Part shown: one piece after another, positions 5,443 through 11,807 of the stretch | Layout: every line of letters begins with the position of its first letter | Position numbering within the stretch: the stretch's first letter is position 1 | Origin: Aquificales bacterium | Lineage (GTDB): Bacteria > Aquificota > Aquificia > Aquificales > QOAS01 | DNA: 12,823 nucleotides | Direction: 5' to 3' | Assembly (NCBI GenBank): GCA_027035985.1 | Contig: JALVTI010000017.1 | Span: forward strand, 1 to 12,823 | Translations under genes and position numbers: made by a program | Notes under the pieces: generated by a model | What the model saw: the letters and a program-made list of their open reading frames with translations, nothing else | Database searches by the model: none | What the model was told of the DNA's origin: nothing

Positions 5443-6681
5443 ATGGCTAAAGATAAGAGATGTTGCTTCTGCGGTGCCTACGAAAGTGAGGTCGATTTCC
5501 TAATAGAGGGTCCCGAAGAGACTTATATATGCGACCGCTGTGTGGTCGGTTGTTACGAGATACTTCAGGAGTATAGGAAAAACGAAAATCAAACCCTTTC
5601 GGAGGAGTTGGAATACCTCCCCACCCCGCAGAGGATAAAAGAGATTCTCGACCAATACGTGGTAGGTCAGGAGAGGGCTAAAAAAATCCTATCGGTGGCT
5701 GTTTACAACCACTACAAGCGTATTCTCCAAAAGGAGAAGGGACTTTCCCCCGACGATGTGGAGATTGAAAAGTCCAACATACTCTTAATAGGTCCCACCG
5801 GTTCGGGAAAAACCCTGATGGCGAGGACGCTGGCGAAGATTTTGAACGTTCCCTTCGCAATAGCCGACGCCACATCGCTGACCGAGGCGGGTTATGTGGG
5901 TGAGGATGTCGAAAATATATTGGTGCGGTTGCTCCAAGCCGCCGACTACGACGTTGAGAAAGCCCAAAAGGGTATCGTTTACATAGACGAAATAGACAAG
6001 ATTGCCCGAAAGAGCGGGAAAAACCCCTCGATTACGCGGGATGTGAGCGGTGAGGGCGTCCAACAGGCTCTTTTGAAGATTGTCGAAGGTAGTATAGTCA
6101 ACGTTCCCCCCCAAGGGGGTAGAAAACACCCCAACCAGGAGTTTATTCAGATAGATACGACCGATATCCTCTTTATAGCGGGCGGCGCCTTTGTGGGTCT
6201 CGAGGACATCATCAAACGCCGTGTTGGAAAGAGTGCGGTCGGTTTCGAAGCCGACGTTAGGAAGTTGGAGGAGACCGAAGACCTCCTGAAGTTGGTAACG
6301 GTCGACGACCTTATAGAGTTCGGGATGATTCCCGAATTCCTCGGAAGGTTTCCGGTAATAGCGACCTTAGACCCCTTAAAGGAAGAGGATTTGGTTAGGA
6401 TACTCGTGGAGCCGAAAAATGCGATTATCAAGCAGTATCAAAAGCTCCTAGCAATGGACGGGGTCGAGCTGGAGTTCACCGAGGGCGCCCTTAGGGAAAT
6501 AGCGCGAGAGGCTATAAGGAGAAAGACCGGGGCGAGGGGTCTGAGGGCTATCGTCGAGGAACTGATGACCGACGTTATGTTCGAAGTACCTTCGAGAAAG
6601 GATATTGCGAAGGTGATAATCGACGAGGAGGTGGTAAAGGGGCTAAAACCTCCCATTTACGTGCCCAAGGTGGCGGTTTAA
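5443..6681 (+). CDS. clpX: ATP-dependent Clp protease ATP-binding subunit ClpX
   Basis: A 412-residue AAA+ unfoldase of full length. The N-terminal zinc-binding domain has Cys7, Cys10, Cys30 and Cys33. The motor has Walker A GPTGSGKT (117-124), Walker B VYIDEID (179-185), the GYVG pore loop (150-153), the RKH loop in GGRKHPNQ (225-232) and sensor-2 in GARGLR (363-368). ClpX unfolds tagged substrates and feeds them to ClpP. Unlike the common tig-clpP-clpX arrangement, clpP is not adjacent; clpX instead heads a plus-strand run with ribE 34 bases downstream. The ATG has no Shine-Dalgarno. An alternative start is unlikely because the zinc finger begins at residue 7. Confidence 0.97.
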   Translation: MAKDKRCCFCGAYESEVDFLIEGPEETYICDRCVVGCYEILQEYRKNENQTLSEELEYLPTPQRIKEILDQYVVGQERAKKILSVAVYNHYKRILQKEKGLSPDDVEIEKSNILLIGPTGSGKTLMARTLAKILNVPFAIADATSLTEAGYVGEDVENILVRLLQAADYDVEKAQKGIVYIDEIDKIARKSGKNPSITRDVSGEGVQQALLKIVEGSIVNVPPQGGRKHPNQEFIQIDTTDILFIAGGAFVGLEDIIKRRVGKSAVGFEADVRKLEETEDLLKLVTVDDLIEFGMIPEFLGRFPVIATLDPLKEEDLVRILVEPKNAIIKQYQKLLAMDGVELEFTEGALREIAREAIRRKTGARGLRAIVEELMTDVMFEVPSRKDIAKVIIDEEVVKGLKPPIYVPKVAV

Positions 6682-6698
6682 TCTCTCTTAACCTTTTT

Positions 6699-6709
6699 CC
6701 CCGAAGGGG
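6699..6709 (+). promoter_or_regulatory. ribE ribosome site inside a short GC hairpin
   Basis: CCCCGAAGGGG contains the ribosome-binding sequence GAAGGGG (6703-6709), 6 bases before the ribE ATG. The same bases can form a 4-bp all-GC stem (CCCC/GGGG) with a GAA loop, burying most of the ribosome site. At high growth temperature such a short stem is probably marginal, so it could tune translation or be incidental. Confidence 0.4.
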
Positions 6710-6715
6710 CTACCG

Positions 6716-7342
6716 ATGTTTACCGGATTGGTCGAAGATGTCGGAAGGGTTGCGGATATAAGGCGGGGTGCGTCAAACACCCGTTTGGCTGTGGAGACAA
6801 AGCTAAAGGGTATAAAGGTAGGCGACAGCGTGGCGGTAAACGGCGCCTGCCTGACGGCGGTTGAGATAAGGGGCAACACCCTTTGGTTTGACGTTTCTAG
6901 GGAGACCCTCGAAAGGACAAATTTGAGGTTCCTCCAAAGGGGCGATTTCGTAAACCTCGAAAGGGCTCTCACTTTGGAAAAACCTTTAGGGGGTCATATA
7001 GTTCAGGGACACATCGACACCTTGGGGAGGATAGAGGAATTGAAACCTTTGGGGGAACATCACCTTCTGAAGCTCCGTTTTGAGGAAAGGTTTTCCGTTT
7101 ATACGGTGGAAAAGGGTTCTCTAGCGGTCGATGGGATAAGCCTCACGATTAACCGCGTCGGCGACGGGTGGGTTGAGATAAACGTCATTCCCCACACCTT
7201 TGGGGAGACAAATCTCAAATACCGCAAGAGGGGGGACTTCGTAAACCTCGAATTCGACATTTTCGGGAAATACGTCGTCAACTACCTCCAAAGGGTGGGT
7301 AGGAAGTTCGACACCCTAAGGGATTTTCTGAACCTAGGATAG
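6716..7342 (+). CDS. ribE: Riboflavin synthase alpha subunit
   Basis: A 208-residue protein beginning with the invariant MFTGLVE. It carries out the last step of riboflavin synthesis, dismutating two 6,7-dimethyl-8-ribityllumazine molecules. The two tandem lumazine-binding barrels are obvious: VNGACLTAV (41-49) and VDGISLTIN (138-146) are equivalent, as are ETNL/RTNL followed by a shared RGDFVNLE block near 76-82 and 172-178. GHIVQGHIDTLG (93-104) links the halves. Length and motifs are standard. The ribosome site GAAGGGG lies 6 bases upstream. It sits between clpX and mobB with short gaps (34 and 5 bases), so it is probably co-transcribed; no FMN riboswitch is visible, which fits an internal operon position. 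Confidence 0.96.
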   Translation: MFTGLVEDVGRVADIRRGASNTRLAVETKLKGIKVGDSVAVNGACLTAVEIRGNTLWFDVSRETLERTNLRFLQRGDFVNLERALTLEKPLGGHIVQGHIDTLGRIEELKPLGEHHLLKLRFEERFSVYTVEKGSLAVDGISLTINRVGDGWVEINVIPHTFGETNLKYRKRGDFVNLEFDIFGKYVVNYLQRVGRKFDTLRDFLNLG

Positions 7343-7347
7343 TCCCT

Positions 7348-7785
7348 ATGAAGGTTTTTCAGATTGTCGGATACCACAATTCGGGAAAGACCACCTTGGT
7401 GGAGTTCCTCGCGGAGGAGCTGAAAGAAAGGGGCTACCGCGTGGGGTATGTAAAGCACGACCCGAAGGGGAAGGGTATCACCGATAAGGAGGGGTCGGAC
7501 ACCCACAGGGTAAAGCCCTTCACCGAAAAAACCGCCCTGGTTTCGCCGGGGTGTTTGACCCTTTGGTGGTTTAAGGATTTTTCACTCCGCGAGGTTTTGA
7601 AATTTTTCGAAGACCTCGACGTGGTTCTGGTGGAGGGCTTTAAGACCGAAAGGGGTTTCCCGAAAATTGTGGTTGGGGAAATAGAGGACGACCTCGCGGG
7701 GAGGGAGGAAATTATTTTCCGCGTAAGGGGAGGGAAGGACTACAAAAGGGTTCTCGAAGAGATTTTGAAAGCTTTAAAATCCTAA
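7348..7785 (+). CDS. mobB: Molybdopterin-guanine dinucleotide biosynthesis adaptor MobB
   Basis: A 145-residue P-loop protein. Walker A is GYHNSGKTT (8-16), followed by VKHD (35-38), GSDTHR (49-54) and the DVVLVEGFK motif (91-99), all typical of MobB. MobB binds GTP and assists MobA in attaching GMP to molybdopterin for DMSO-reductase-family enzymes such as formate dehydrogenase or nitrate reductase. No other cofactor genes are nearby, so the pathway must be completed elsewhere. It starts 5 bases after ribE; the nearest purine patch (TAGGATAG) is a weak ribosome site, suggesting translational coupling to ribE. At 145 residues it is a compact single-domain form. Confidence 0.92.
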   Translation: MKVFQIVGYHNSGKTTLVEFLAEELKERGYRVGYVKHDPKGKGITDKEGSDTHRVKPFTEKTALVSPGCLTLWWFKDFSLREVLKFFEDLDVVLVEGFKTERGFPKIVVGEIEDDLAGREEIIFRVRGGKDYKRVLEEILKALKS

Positions 7786-7790
7786 TTGAG

Positions 7791-8039
7791 ATGTTTTTTG
7801 TAGAAATAGCGCCCGATTACTATATAAATGCCTACCAAATAGGGCAGTTTAGGCTAATTCATTCCCCCGAAAGGGGCGGTTTCGTGTGGGTTTTTACCCT
7901 TATTTCGGGAAAGGTTTTATTTTCCATTCCCTTCAATTCCCGAGAAGAGGCGGAAAGGTGGTTGGGCGAAAACTTCGGAAGGGTGAAAATCCTCTCTCCC
8001 ACACTTAAAGAGCGCCACGTAGGATATAGACCCGAGTGA
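7791..8039 (+). CDS. Hypothetical 82-residue protein in the mobB-rph interval
   Basis: I do not recognise a family. The ATG lies 5 bases after the mobB stop and the frame fills the gap before rph, so it is very likely a real operon gene. The protein is rich in aromatic residues and predicted beta strands in its first 50 residues (VEIAPDYYINAYQIGQFRLI, then GGFVWVFTLISGKVLFSIPF). A helix follows (SREEAERWLGENFG, 50-63), then a basic tail (LKERHVGYRPE). It has no cysteines, no membrane segment and no signal peptide. A small beta-beta-alpha nucleic-acid-binding or regulatory fold is possible, but function is unknown. Confidence 0.7.
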   Translation: MFFVEIAPDYYINAYQIGQFRLIHSPERGGFVWVFTLISGKVLFSIPFNSREEAERWLGENFGRVKILSPTLKERHVGYRPE

Positions 8040-8064
8040 GGTTTTATCATCTTATTTCCTTGTA

Positions 8065-8832
8065 ATGGAAAGGATTGACGGAAGGGAACCGCAACAGCTA
8101 CGCCCCACCCGTATCCAAAGGGATGTGAATATCTACGCCGAAGGCTCCGCCCTCATCGAAATGGGAAATACCAAGGTTTACATAACCGTTTCGGTGCAGG
8201 AGGGTGTGCCGCCCTTCTTAAAGGGGACGGGGCAGGGTTGGCTCACCGCGGAGTATTCCATGCTTCCCCGTGCGGGACATACGAGGAGTTTCCGCGAGCG
8301 GGGGGGTAAGATTTCGGGTAGAACGCAGGAGATTCAGCGCCTCATAGGTAGGGCTTTGAGAAGTGTCGTAGACCTCTCCAAACTGGGCGAGCGCACCCTG
8401 TGGGTGGACTGCGACGTTCTCCAAGCCGACGGTGGGACGAGAACGGCTTCGATAACGGGGGCTTGGGTTGCCGTTGTCGACGCGCTGATAAAACTCAAGG
8501 AAAGGGGAGAGATAGAAGAGGTTCCCCTAAAGGATTACCTCGCCGCCGTAAGCGTGGGCAAGGTGGAGGGGCAACTGCTCTTAGACCTAAACTACGAAGA
8601 GGATTCCAAGGCGCAGGTGGATATGACAGTGGTCGCAACCGGTAGCGGTAAGCTTGCCGACGTCCACGCTCTGGGTGAGGAGGCGGTCTTTTCCCGTCAG
8701 GAGTTTGAGGATATGTTAACCATGGCTCTCGACGGAATAGAGCAATTGGTAAACCTCCAAAGGGAGTTGGTTAAAAAAGACCCCGAAAGGGGTTGGATTA
8801 AAACCGACCGCAAAGAGGTATCTCTCGGTTAA
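8065..8832 (+). CDS. rph: Ribonuclease PH
   Basis: A 255-residue phosphorolytic 3'-5' exoribonuclease that trims tRNA 3' ends using phosphate. Family motifs are intact: RPTRI (13-17), GWLTAEYSMLPRAGHTR (58-74), GRTQEIQRLIGRALR (85-99), DCDVLQADGGTRTASITG (115-132, with the phosphate-binding GTRTA), and metal or catalytic Asp180 and Asp186 (EEDSKAQVDM). The normally very conserved IIEVQGTAEG segment is replaced here by LADVHALGEE (198-207). The C-terminus extends about 15 residues beyond the usual end (DPERGWIKTDRKEVSLG). No Shine-Dalgarno precedes the ATG; an AT-rich TTATCATCTTATTT lies just upstream, so it may have its own near-leaderless promoter as well as operon read-through from clpX. 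Confidence 0.96.
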   Translation: MERIDGREPQQLRPTRIQRDVNIYAEGSALIEMGNTKVYITVSVQEGVPPFLKGTGQGWLTAEYSMLPRAGHTRSFRERGGKISGRTQEIQRLIGRALRSVVDLSKLGERTLWVDCDVLQADGGTRTASITGAWVAVVDALIKLKERGEIEEVPLKDYLAAVSVGKVEGQLLLDLNYEEDSKAQVDMTVVATGSGKLADVHALGEEAVFSRQEFEDMLTMALDGIEQLVNLQRELVKKDPERGWIKTDRKEVSLG

Positions 8833-8834
8833 TA

Positions 8835-8862
8835 ATTTCCCTTTTGGGAGAAAATTTTTTCC
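8835..8862 (+). terminator. Candidate intrinsic terminator after rph
   Basis: TTTCCC and GGGAGAAA can pair around TTTT (about 8836-8854), followed by a T-run (8855-8860), starting three bases after the rph stop. The stem is short with one bulged base, so strength is uncertain. Position at the end of the clpX-rph run supports it. Confidence 0.5.
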
Positions 8863-8887
8863 TTCTCCTCCGAGGGTGTTTTCTCAA

Positions 8888-8893
8888 TAATTT
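8888..8893 (+). promoter_or_regulatory. Candidate -10 box for the gene at 8903
   Basis: TAATTT lies 9 bases before the ATG in CAATAATTTTCACAAAGT, placing a likely transcription start within a few bases of the start codon. There is no ribosome site. A CCGAGGG motif (8870-8876) lies upstream, like the core of the clpX/truA palindrome. Confidence 0.3.
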
Positions 8894-8902
8894 TCACAAA
8901 GT

Positions 8903-9880
8903 ATGGAAGACATCCTCCTGTCGAAGTTGAAGGGAACCCCCATCGGTGCCGCCCTCGGTGCGGCTATGGGAAAAGCGGTTCACGAAATACCCGCAAGGGA
9001 CGTTTACGACTATTTCGGAAAGCCTATAACAAACTTTTCGAAATCCCATCCCTCGTCACCCTACGACTTCCTACTGCCGGAGGAGGTGCCCGCCGAGGTT
9101 TTCCTCCTAAAGGTGGTGTTGGAAACCCTCGTGGAGGCTAAGGGTTTCGACCCCTATCGGTTTGCTGCCAAACTGGTCGCCTGGCTGGAGGAGGGGGAGG
9201 TTCACCGCTATTTAAACCCCACCCTGCTGAACGTCCTAAGGGCTCTAAAGGAGGGCGAACCTCTGGAGGAGGTTTACCTAAAGAGTTCCTCCATAAGTGC
9301 GATACTCCACACGGTGGCTATGGGTATGTGGCACTATGATAACGCCACCCTCGCCGCCGAAGGGGCTCGCCTTATGGCGCTCGTCCTCGCGAGGGGTAGG
9401 GAGATAGAGGAGGGAGCCCAAATTATAGGCGCCGCAACCGCCCTCCTCATAGAGGGGGAGATAGACCTCTCGGAGGAAAATGAAAAATACCGACTTTTGG
9501 AGGAGATAGCCGACAGCTGTCCCGAATTGGTCGAGGGTAAAAAATACCTCCAAAGGGTGGAGGAGGCTCTGAAGAGAAACCTAAAGCTGGAGGAGGCTAT
9601 AAATTTCTTCGGAAATGGGGAATACGTTTGGGAGAGCCTACCCCTGGCGCTCTATCTAACCTTAAGGGATATCCGATACCCGCAGAGGGCTTTCCTAAAC
9701 GCCGTAAACTCCTACGGGGATTTCGGCGGTGCCACGGCGGCGGTGGGTTTTCTCGTCGGGGCGTGGATAGGCGCCTATTGGGGAATAGAGGTCTTTCCCC
9801 CCGAATGGGTCGAAAAGGTTGAACTCTCCAAAGAGCTAATCCAATTGGCGGAAAAAATATACGAATTACTAACCTCCTAA
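8903..9880 (+). CDS. ADP-ribosylglycohydrolase-fold protein, probably catalytically degenerate
   Basis: A 325-residue all-helical protein aligning by pattern with the ADP-ribosylglycohydrolase/DraG family over its whole length. The N-terminal GTPIGAALGAAMGKAVHEIP (11-30) matches the usual GaxxGxAxGxxxE helix. The C-terminal WESLPLALYL (243-252), AVNSYGDFGGATAAVGFLVG (267-286) and GAYWGIEVFPPEWVEKVE match the usual block ending the fold. Active members need two magnesium ions held by a TDDT-type motif near the N-terminus and a GGDxDT motif near the C-terminus. Here the first is absent (PYDFLLPEEVPAE in that region) and the second reads YGDFGGA, losing the second Asp and Thr. The canonical NGAxMR segment is also replaced (SSSISAILHT, 128-137). 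It may be a binding or regulatory pseudoenzyme. The ATG lacks a Shine-Dalgarno; the gene stands alone between rph and a convergent TPR gene. Confidence 0.8.
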   Translation: MEDILLSKLKGTPIGAALGAAMGKAVHEIPARDVYDYFGKPITNFSKSHPSSPYDFLLPEEVPAEVFLLKVVLETLVEAKGFDPYRFAAKLVAWLEEGEVHRYLNPTLLNVLRALKEGEPLEEVYLKSSSISAILHTVAMGMWHYDNATLAAEGARLMALVLARGREIEEGAQIIGAATALLIEGEIDLSEENEKYRLLEEIADSCPELVEGKKYLQRVEEALKRNLKLEEAINFFGNGEYVWESLPLALYLTLRDIRYPQRAFLNAVNSYGDFGGATAAVGFLVGAWIGAYWGIEVFPPEWVEKVELSKELIQLAEKIYELLTS

Positions 9881-9884
9881 AGGG

Positions 9885-9906
9885 GAGGGGTTAAAGGGAA
9901 ACCCTC
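9885..9906. terminator. Weak hairpin between convergent genes
   Basis: GAGGG (9885-9889) pairs with CCCTC (9902-9906), with partial inner pairing TT/AA, between the stop at 9880 and the TPR gene stop at 9905-9907. A T7 run occurs 15 bases later (9921-9927), inside the TPR gene. It may end plus-strand transcription; the weak stem and displaced T-run keep confidence low. Confidence 0.25.
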
Positions 9907-11785
9907 AAGGGGCTTTGCAGTTTTTTTGCGCTTCCTTCAATAGTTTTTTCACCCTGTTTATTATGCCCGGTTCGGGTTCATTTGTTAGGGTGTATAACCT
10001 CTTAAGGGAGGTTTTCAAATAATTGACAGCCTCGCAGGGTTTCCCTTCGCCGAGAAGTAGAGCCCCTACGTGGTAATTCAAAACTGCATCTTTTGGAGCT
10101 ATTTTTAACGCTTCCTTTAGGTATTTCTCCGCAATAGCGAAATTTCCCATTAAATAGTAAGCCCATCCCAGGCTGTCGAGATAAGCGCCATTTTTGGGAG
10201 ATAATTTTAGCGCCTTTTTCAGAAGTTCAATCGCCTGCGGAGCCGCATCCTTACCCCTCAAAAGTAAAAGGGTGTAGGCGTATACATTGAGAAAATCGGG
10301 GTTTTGCGGAAATTTTTGAATAGCCCTTCGGGAATATTTTGCGGCAAGGCTTAAACCTCCAAGTCTGAAAAAGGTATCTATAACTACTCCGTAGGAGTTA
10401 GATTGAGGATTTAGTTCCAGGTATTTTTCCGCCAATAAATCCGCCTGTTGGGGAGATAAGGGGTAAAGGTAGTTAAGCAATTTAAAAATATCCCGAAGGG
10501 TTAAAGATTTCAAAACTTTGTCATTCCAATTGTATTGGTAATAAAACTTTAGGGCGAAATAGCCCGGTAAGAAGACGGGGGCAAGCCTATTGTCGTCTAC
10601 CCTTTTGAGGAAACTAAGAGCTTTTTTATAGTTCCCTTTTAAAGTTTCGTAATAGGATTTCACCAGTAAAAGGAGGGGGTTGTCCCCGTATTCCTCCAAT
10701 AGGTTGTTTATAAGTTTTTCCTCGTCGGGTTTGAGTTTTTTTTCTTTCCGCAGTTCGGTTAACCAATACAGGGTTAAATAGGGAATATCCTCCTCTTGGG
10801 GGTAGGTTAAAGCTTTTTCCAAAGCCCTACCGAAGGTTAGAATTGCATTATCCCACCCGGTTAGGTGGGTTATATAGAGCATTTTTTCAAGACTGGAGGG
10901 ATTATCCGTAAATAAATCGGCAATTTTTTCCGCCAATAATTCCCTTCCCCTAGGGGTATATAAAAGGGCAAACAGCTCCACATTTTCCTCAAAATCGGAT
11001 TGTGGAGATTTTTCCGACCCAAAAATATAAAAGCTTTTCAATATGTCACCCTTTACAAAATAGGCATAAGAAAGAAGGCTTCCCAACTTCCTGTCGGAAG
11101 GGTACCTTTTGTAACCCTCTTCGAGGACTTTTAAAGCTTTATCGTATTTTTTCGAAGCCAATAGGTAGCCTCCCAACCATCGGTAGTATTCGGGGCGCGG
11201 GTCTATCTCTATAAACCTTTGGAGTAAATGTTCCGCTTCCTCTTCCTTTCCAAGGACGGGTGCCGAGAATAATGTTCCCCTCAACATTTGGGTAATTTTT
11301 TCGTCATTCGGATTTTTCTCGTGGATATAAAAGAGCAACCAAGCCGATAACTCCCAATCTTGGGGGAAATTAACCTCTTTTGCGGCGAGTTGAAGAATAA
11401 TTTGGGGAGCCAAACCGGAACGAAAAATTTCCACCGCAAGGTTCTTAAATTTTTCTACATCTCCATTTAAGTAAGCAATTAAAGCCTTAACTTCCTTTGA
11501 AAGTATTTCCGAATTTTTCAAGATTTTTCCTTTGGGAGAATTTAAAAAGGATTCCAATTCCTTCAGGAGTTTTAAGTTTCGGGTAGAAAAGGCATCCTCT
11601 AAAAGGTCGTTAAATGTTATCCCGTTTGGAGTGTTTGTTAAAACCTTGCCGCAAAGGGGGATTGCGCGATTGTATTCTCCTCCTATGGAGGAGTAATGAC
11701 ACAAAATAAATTCCGCCACCTGCTGGGGGTTCTGAAATGATATTTGAGGAGACAAAAGCGGCATAAAACTTAAATAAAACCACAC
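9905..11785 (-). CDS. Large tetratricopeptide-repeat (TPR) protein, possibly exported
   Basis: About 626 residues from a GTG at 11785, or 619 from an ATG at 11764; neither has a good ribosome site. With the GTG start the N-terminus is hydrophobic (MWFYLSFMPLLSPQISF) and could be a signal peptide, though it lacks basic residues. The body is built of helix-turn-helix repeats. The clearest TPR units are near the C-terminus: AIELLKKALKLSPKNGAY, YLDSLGWAYYLMGNFAIAEK with YLKEALKIAPKD, and YHVGALLLGEGKPCEAVNYL. The LDSLGWAYY pattern is typical of large TPR proteins of the cell envelope. TPRs mediate protein-protein binding, so no enzyme activity is expected. The reading frame stays open upstream to 12280, but that stretch is antisense to aroA and not credible. 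The gene looks more AT-rich than its neighbours and is divergent from aroA. Confidence 0.85.
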   Translation of the reverse strand: MWFYLSFMPLLSPQISFQNPQQVAEFILCHYSSIGGEYNRAIPLCGKVLTNTPNGITFNDLLEDAFSTRNLKLLKELESFLNSPKGKILKNSEILSKEVKALIAYLNGDVEKFKNLAVEIFRSGLAPQIILQLAAKEVNFPQDWELSAWLLFYIHEKNPNDEKITQMLRGTLFSAPVLGKEEEAEHLLQRFIEIDPRPEYYRWLGGYLLASKKYDKALKVLEEGYKRYPSDRKLGSLLSYAYFVKGDILKSFYIFGSEKSPQSDFEENVELFALLYTPRGRELLAEKIADLFTDNPSSLEKMLYITHLTGWDNAILTFGRALEKALTYPQEEDIPYLTLYWLTELRKEKKLKPDEEKLINNLLEEYGDNPLLLLVKSYYETLKGNYKKALSFLKRVDDNRLAPVFLPGYFALKFYYQYNWNDKVLKSLTLRDIFKLLNYLYPLSPQQADLLAEKYLELNPQSNSYGVVIDTFFRLGGLSLAAKYSRRAIQKFPQNPDFLNVYAYTLLLLRGKDAAPQAIELLKKALKLSPKNGAYLDSLGWAYYLMGNFAIAEKYLKEALKIAPKDAVLNYHVGALLLGEGKPCEAVNYLKTSLKRLYTLTNEPEPGIINRVKKLLKEAQKNCKAP

Positions 11786-11789
11786 CGAT

Positions 11790-11796
11790 AGGTGAG
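11790..11796 (+). promoter_or_regulatory. aroA ribosome-binding site
   Basis: AGGTGAG lies 11 bases before the ATG at 11808 and favours this start over an out-of-frame ATG at 11798. The site lies in a shared region of only 22 to 43 bases between the divergent aroA and TPR starts, so at least one promoter must lie within the other gene's 5' end. Confidence 0.5.
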
Positions 11797-11807
11797 AATG
11801 TTTTTCT

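Noticed and set aside
6682..6715. FMN riboswitch before ribE
   Set aside because: The gap is only 34 bases, far too short for an FMN riboswitch, and contains only a ribosome site.
5443..8832. A new functional system made of clpX, ribE, mobB, the 82-residue gene and rph
   Set aside because: The members serve unrelated housekeeping pathways; compact thermophile genomes often group such genes, and no shared substrate or fusion links them.
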